Below are positions 61,749 to 64,000 of a stretch of 64,000 bases of DNA, one piece after another (positions within the stretch are counted from its first letter, which is position 1; each line of letters opens with the position of its first letter). Source of the DNA: Halobellus rarus (lineage in GTDB: Archaea; Halobacteriota; Halobacteria; Halobacteriales; Haloferacaceae). A program made the position numbers and the translations under genes. The DNA lies in contig NZ_JANHDI010000007.1 of assembly GCF_024494595.1 (NCBI RefSeq), forward strand, positions 186,001 to 250,000. Reading direction: 5' to 3'. The notes under the pieces were generated by a model, which searched no databases, had not been told where the DNA came from, and saw nothing but the letters and a program-made list of their open reading frames with translations.

Positions 61749-61909
61749 GCTCACCTGTCCGTTTTTGCTCCCGCTCGCTCGCCCGTTTTCGTCCCCGCTC
61801 GCCCGCCCGTTTTCGTCCCCGCTCGCCCGCCCGTTTTCGTCCCCGCTCGCCCGCCCGTTTTCGTCCCCGCTCGCCCGCCCGTTTTCGTCCCCGCTCGCCC
61901 GCCCGTTTT
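61749..61909. repeat. 24-bp tandem repeat, seven units
   Basis: The unit gctcgcccgcccgttttcgtcccc (24 bp) is repeated from 61797 on in four perfect copies plus a partial one, and preceded by two degenerate copies (61749-61796). It lies between two genes and ends 26 bp before the mscS GTG. All three plus frames stay open through it, one in frame with mscS as repeated PLARPFSS. Confidence 0.9.
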
Positions 61910-61935
61910 TTCATCCGCGACGCCCAGACCCGAAC

Positions 61936-62892
61936 GTGGTTCGCCGATCAGTCGGATATCTCGCGCTCGTGGCCGCGGTCGCACTGCTCGTCGTCGCCGG
62001 CGTCGTCCGCTCTGCGGCCGTCTTCGCGGACCTCGCCGTCGGCAGCTGGCAGCTTCGCCCCGTGCTCACCCAGGGCCTCCTGACGACGGCCGTTCTGGCC
62101 GCCGTCGCCGGGGCGTACCTCGTCGTCGAGTCGGTGCTCGCCGCGCGCGTCTCGAACAAGCGCCGAACGCAGGACGTTCGGAACGTGCTCAGGCTCGGCT
62201 TCGGAATCATCGCGGTCGCGGGCGTCGCGGGCGTCCTCACGGCACAGTGGGTCGGCCTCCTGTTCTCGCTGGGCATCGTCGGGTTCGCGATCACGTTCGC
62301 GCTGCAACAGCCCTTGCTCTCGCTCGTCGGCTGGCTGTACATCGTCTCGAAGCGCCCCTACGGCGTCGGTGACCGCGTCGAGATCGGCGACAGCCGCGGC
62401 GACGTCATCGAGGTGGGCTTTCTCACCACGACGCTGTGGGAGGTCGGCGGCCGGCTCGTCACCTCCGGACAGCCCTCGGGCCGAGTCGTGACCGTCCCGA
62501 ACGCCGAGGTCCTGTCGACACAGGTCGTCAACGACACGACGCTCTTCGAGTACGTCTGGAGCGAGGTGTCGATCCAGGTCGCCTACGAGACCGACCTCGA
62601 ATTCGCCCGTGAGACGATGATCGAGGAGGCGACCGCCCACCTCGGCGACGAGATGCGCCGCGGGGTGCAGACCTACCGCAGTCACCTGGACCGGACGGCG
62701 GTCGACCTCGACGTCCGCGAGGGGCCGACCGTGAACGTCGTTCAGCGGGAGTCGTGGGTGGAACTCCGACTCCGGTTCCTCTCGCCGTCGCGTCGGGTGA
62801 CGCGCAACCGGAACGCGCTGTACGAGCGGATCCTCGCGCGGTTCAACGAGGAACCCGACCGCGTGAAGTTCCCGGTGAGCCGGCACCGCTGA
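61936..62892 (+). CDS. mscS: MscS family mechanosensitive channel
   Basis: From the GTG at 61936 the protein has 318 aa. Three or four TM helices end with the pore-lining Gly/Ala helix (IVGFAITFALQQPLLSLVGW). The beta domain YGVGDRVEIGDSRGDVIEVG and the VPNAEVLSTQVVND motif are typical MscS. It opens on membrane tension to release solutes on hypo-osmotic shock. The frame is open through the 24-bp repeats upstream, so a longer product with PLARPFSS repeats cannot be excluded, but it lacks a good signal. Confidence 0.9.
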   Translation: MVRRSVGYLALVAAVALLVVAGVVRSAAVFADLAVGSWQLRPVLTQGLLTTAVLAAVAGAYLVVESVLAARVSNKRRTQDVRNVLRLGFGIIAVAGVAGVLTAQWVGLLFSLGIVGFAITFALQQPLLSLVGWLYIVSKRPYGVGDRVEIGDSRGDVIEVGFLTTTLWEVGGRLVTSGQPSGRVVTVPNAEVLSTQVVNDTTLFEYVWSEVSIQVAYETDLEFARETMIEEATAHLGDEMRRGVQTYRSHLDRTAVDLDVREGPTVNVVQRESWVELRLRFLSPSRRVTRNRNALYERILARFNEEPDRVKFPVSRHR

Positions 62893-62950
62893 TCGCGCCT
62901 CTCGTCCGGCACCGCTGCTCGAGTCTCCGACGAATCGGGACCGCTGATCG
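62881..62950 (+). repeat. Two further copies of the mscS 3' end
   Basis: cggcaccgctgatcg at the end of mscS (62881-62895, containing the TGA) recurs at 62907-62921 (one change) and 62936-62950 (one change), spacing 26 and 29 bp. These are echoes of the gene's 3' end, like those behind tRNAs and pgk. Confidence 0.55.
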
Positions 62951-62986
62951 AAACCGGCATACGCGCCGCGTCCCTCCCGACTGTCG

Positions 62987-63958
62987 ATGACGTCCGAACC
63001 CGGCGTGCGTGGTGACGGCGACGCCGACGCACCCGCCGAACTCGAAACCGGCGCGATTCCGCTCTCGGAAGTCGCCGGCCCGTTCGACCTGCAGGCGACG
63101 CTGGAGAGCGGCCAGTCGTACCTGTGGGACCGCCCGGACGGGGGGATGTACGAGTCGATGGACGTCCGCGGCGGCGACGCGTGGTACCGGACGGTCGTGC
63201 CGCCGATCGACGGCGTCTCCGAGGAATCGATCGTCGTGCGAGTCCGCCAGCGCGACGACGAACTGGAGTGGGTGGCGACCGCCGACCCCGTCCCCCTGCT
63301 GCGACACCTGCTCCGCCTCGACGACGACCTCGACGCGATCTACGCCGCAGCGCCCGACGAGGACCTCTTCGAGCGCGCGTTCGACGCCTACCGGGGAATG
63401 CGCCTCGTCCGCGATCCGCCGTTTCCCTGTCTGGTCTCGTTCATCTGTTCCGCGCAGATGCGCGTCTCCCGAATCCACGGGATGCAGATGTCGCTCGCCG
63501 ACGCCTTCGGTGACCGTCACGGCTTCGGCGGCGAGACCATCGCCGCGTTCCCGACGCCCGAGCAACTGGCCGCCCGCGAGGAGGCGGAACTGCGCGACCT
63601 CAAGCTCGGCTACCGCGCGCCGTACGTCCGAAAGACGGCCGCGATGGTCGCCGAGGGCGAGGCACACCCGCGCGAGGCGGCCGGTCTCGAGTACGAGGAG
63701 GCACGCGAGTACCTGACGCAGTTCGTCGGCGTCGGCGACAAGGTCGCCGACTGCGTCCTGCTGTTCTCGCTCGGCTACCTCGAGGCCGTCCCGCTCGACA
63801 CGTGGATCCGGAGCGCGATCGCCGATCACTTCCCGGACTGCGACCGCGGGAACTACGCGGCGACCTCCCGCGCGCTCCGCGAACGCCTGGGCGGCGAGTA
63901 CGCGGGCTACGTGCAGACGTATCTATTCTACTACCTGCGGGCCCGCGGCGACGAGTGA
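62987..63958 (+). CDS. 8-oxoguanine DNA glycosylase (OGG1-type)
   Basis: The 323-aa HhH-GPD protein has an N-terminal OGG_N-like beta domain (about 25-130, with FDLQATLESGQSYLW) and the catalytic hairpin GVGDKVADCVLLFSLGYLE with Lys, followed by PLDTW with the Asp. The pattern equals human OGG1 (GVGTKVADC, PVDVH). It removes oxidised guanine and nicks the DNA. Acidic N-terminal 20 residues may be an extension; ATG at 62987. Confidence 0.92.
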   Translation: MTSEPGVRGDGDADAPAELETGAIPLSEVAGPFDLQATLESGQSYLWDRPDGGMYESMDVRGGDAWYRTVVPPIDGVSEESIVVRVRQRDDELEWVATADPVPLLRHLLRLDDDLDAIYAAAPDEDLFERAFDAYRGMRLVRDPPFPCLVSFICSAQMRVSRIHGMQMSLADAFGDRHGFGGETIAAFPTPEQLAAREEAELRDLKLGYRAPYVRKTAAMVAEGEAHPREAAGLEYEEAREYLTQFVGVGDKVADCVLLFSLGYLEAVPLDTWIRSAIADHFPDCDRGNYAATSRALRERLGGEYAGYVQTYLFYYLRARGDE

Positions 63959-64000
63959 TCGCCCTCGGTCGAACGGCTCTCGGTCCGTAGTTTCGTCCTC

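Noticed and set aside
61749-61909. Tandem repeats as a CRISPR array
   Set aside because: Units are contiguous with no spacers and no cas genes are present.
61174-61914. Minus-strand ORF with repeated GERGRKRA
   Set aside because: It arises from reading the 24-bp repeat backwards and runs antisense to the membrane protein gene.

Overview
The window is chromosomal DNA of a halophilic archaeon (class Halobacteria). Evidence: very high G+C, strongly acidic proteins, Tat-type lipoprotein signals (RR followed by a lipobox Cys), bat-like HTH-10 regulators, a group II chaperonin with a GGM tail, ribosomal protein L10e, NucS, an HVO_0476-type zinc-finger protein, tRNAs without encoded CCA, and TATA boxes about 25-30 nt upstream of start codons (leaderless transcripts). 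Order and genus cannot be fixed from sequence alone; the gap-pgk-aminopeptidase-HVO_0476-pcm neighbourhood recalls Haloferax.

Layout. 1-5000: end of a cation antiporter, aroE, a pilin-like protein, an ABC exporter, a DUF192 protein. 5053-8067: tRNA-Val and a short degraded island bounded by repeats of the tRNA 3' end; it holds a frameshifted YccF-like gene, an Arg/Asp-rich protein, an 8-TM protein and a broken RecA-fold-like fragment. 8097-13141: a GT39-like membrane protein, a blue-copper-like lipoprotein lacking the axial Met, tRNA-Phe followed by decayed partial copies, a 653-aa protein combining a gamma-glutamylcyclotransferase-like domain with AbrB/beta-barrel-like modules and two TM helices, and a TVP38/DedA protein. 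13420-24211: a catabolic island with Fe-ADH, M81 metallohydrolase, aldehyde dehydrogenase, a PuuA-like glutamine-synthetase homologue, an HTH-10 regulator and a PotABCD-like ABC importer; it looks like gamma-glutamylation-based amine/polyamine use with an unusual hydrolase. 24519-31814: lipoprotein, FNT-UspA fusion, cold-shock protein, aldo/keto reductase, VanZ-like protein, NucS, class I amidotransferase, L10e, Hsp20.

32218-43858: central carbon block with bacterial-type GAPDH, PGK, phosphodiesterase, DUF2391 and archaeal-type GAPDH (a pair suited to separate glycolytic and gluconeogenic use), then an M29 aminopeptidase, two divergent beta-propeller lipoproteins, HVO_0476 and two PCM-type methyltransferases. 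44247-48197: an operator-like site, a tiny ORF, a DmdA/GcvT-like protein, an HTH-10 regulator and a MetX-like hydrolase. 48568-63958: threonine-synthase-like enzyme, AstE/AspA deacylase, PhoU-TrkA_C tandem protein, citrate synthase, threonine ammonia-lyase, tRNA-Ser, Nudix, thermosome, an ornithine cyclodeaminase/alanine dehydrogenase family enzyme, MscS and an OGG1-type glycosylase.

The most unusual signal is not a protein. All three tRNA genes, and the 3' ends of several protein genes, are followed by partial copies of that 3' end together with short perfect hairpins. Around the tRNAs the loops share a GAGCG..AGCGA core while the stems differ. This looks like a family of small palindromic elements that capture or duplicate gene 3' ends.
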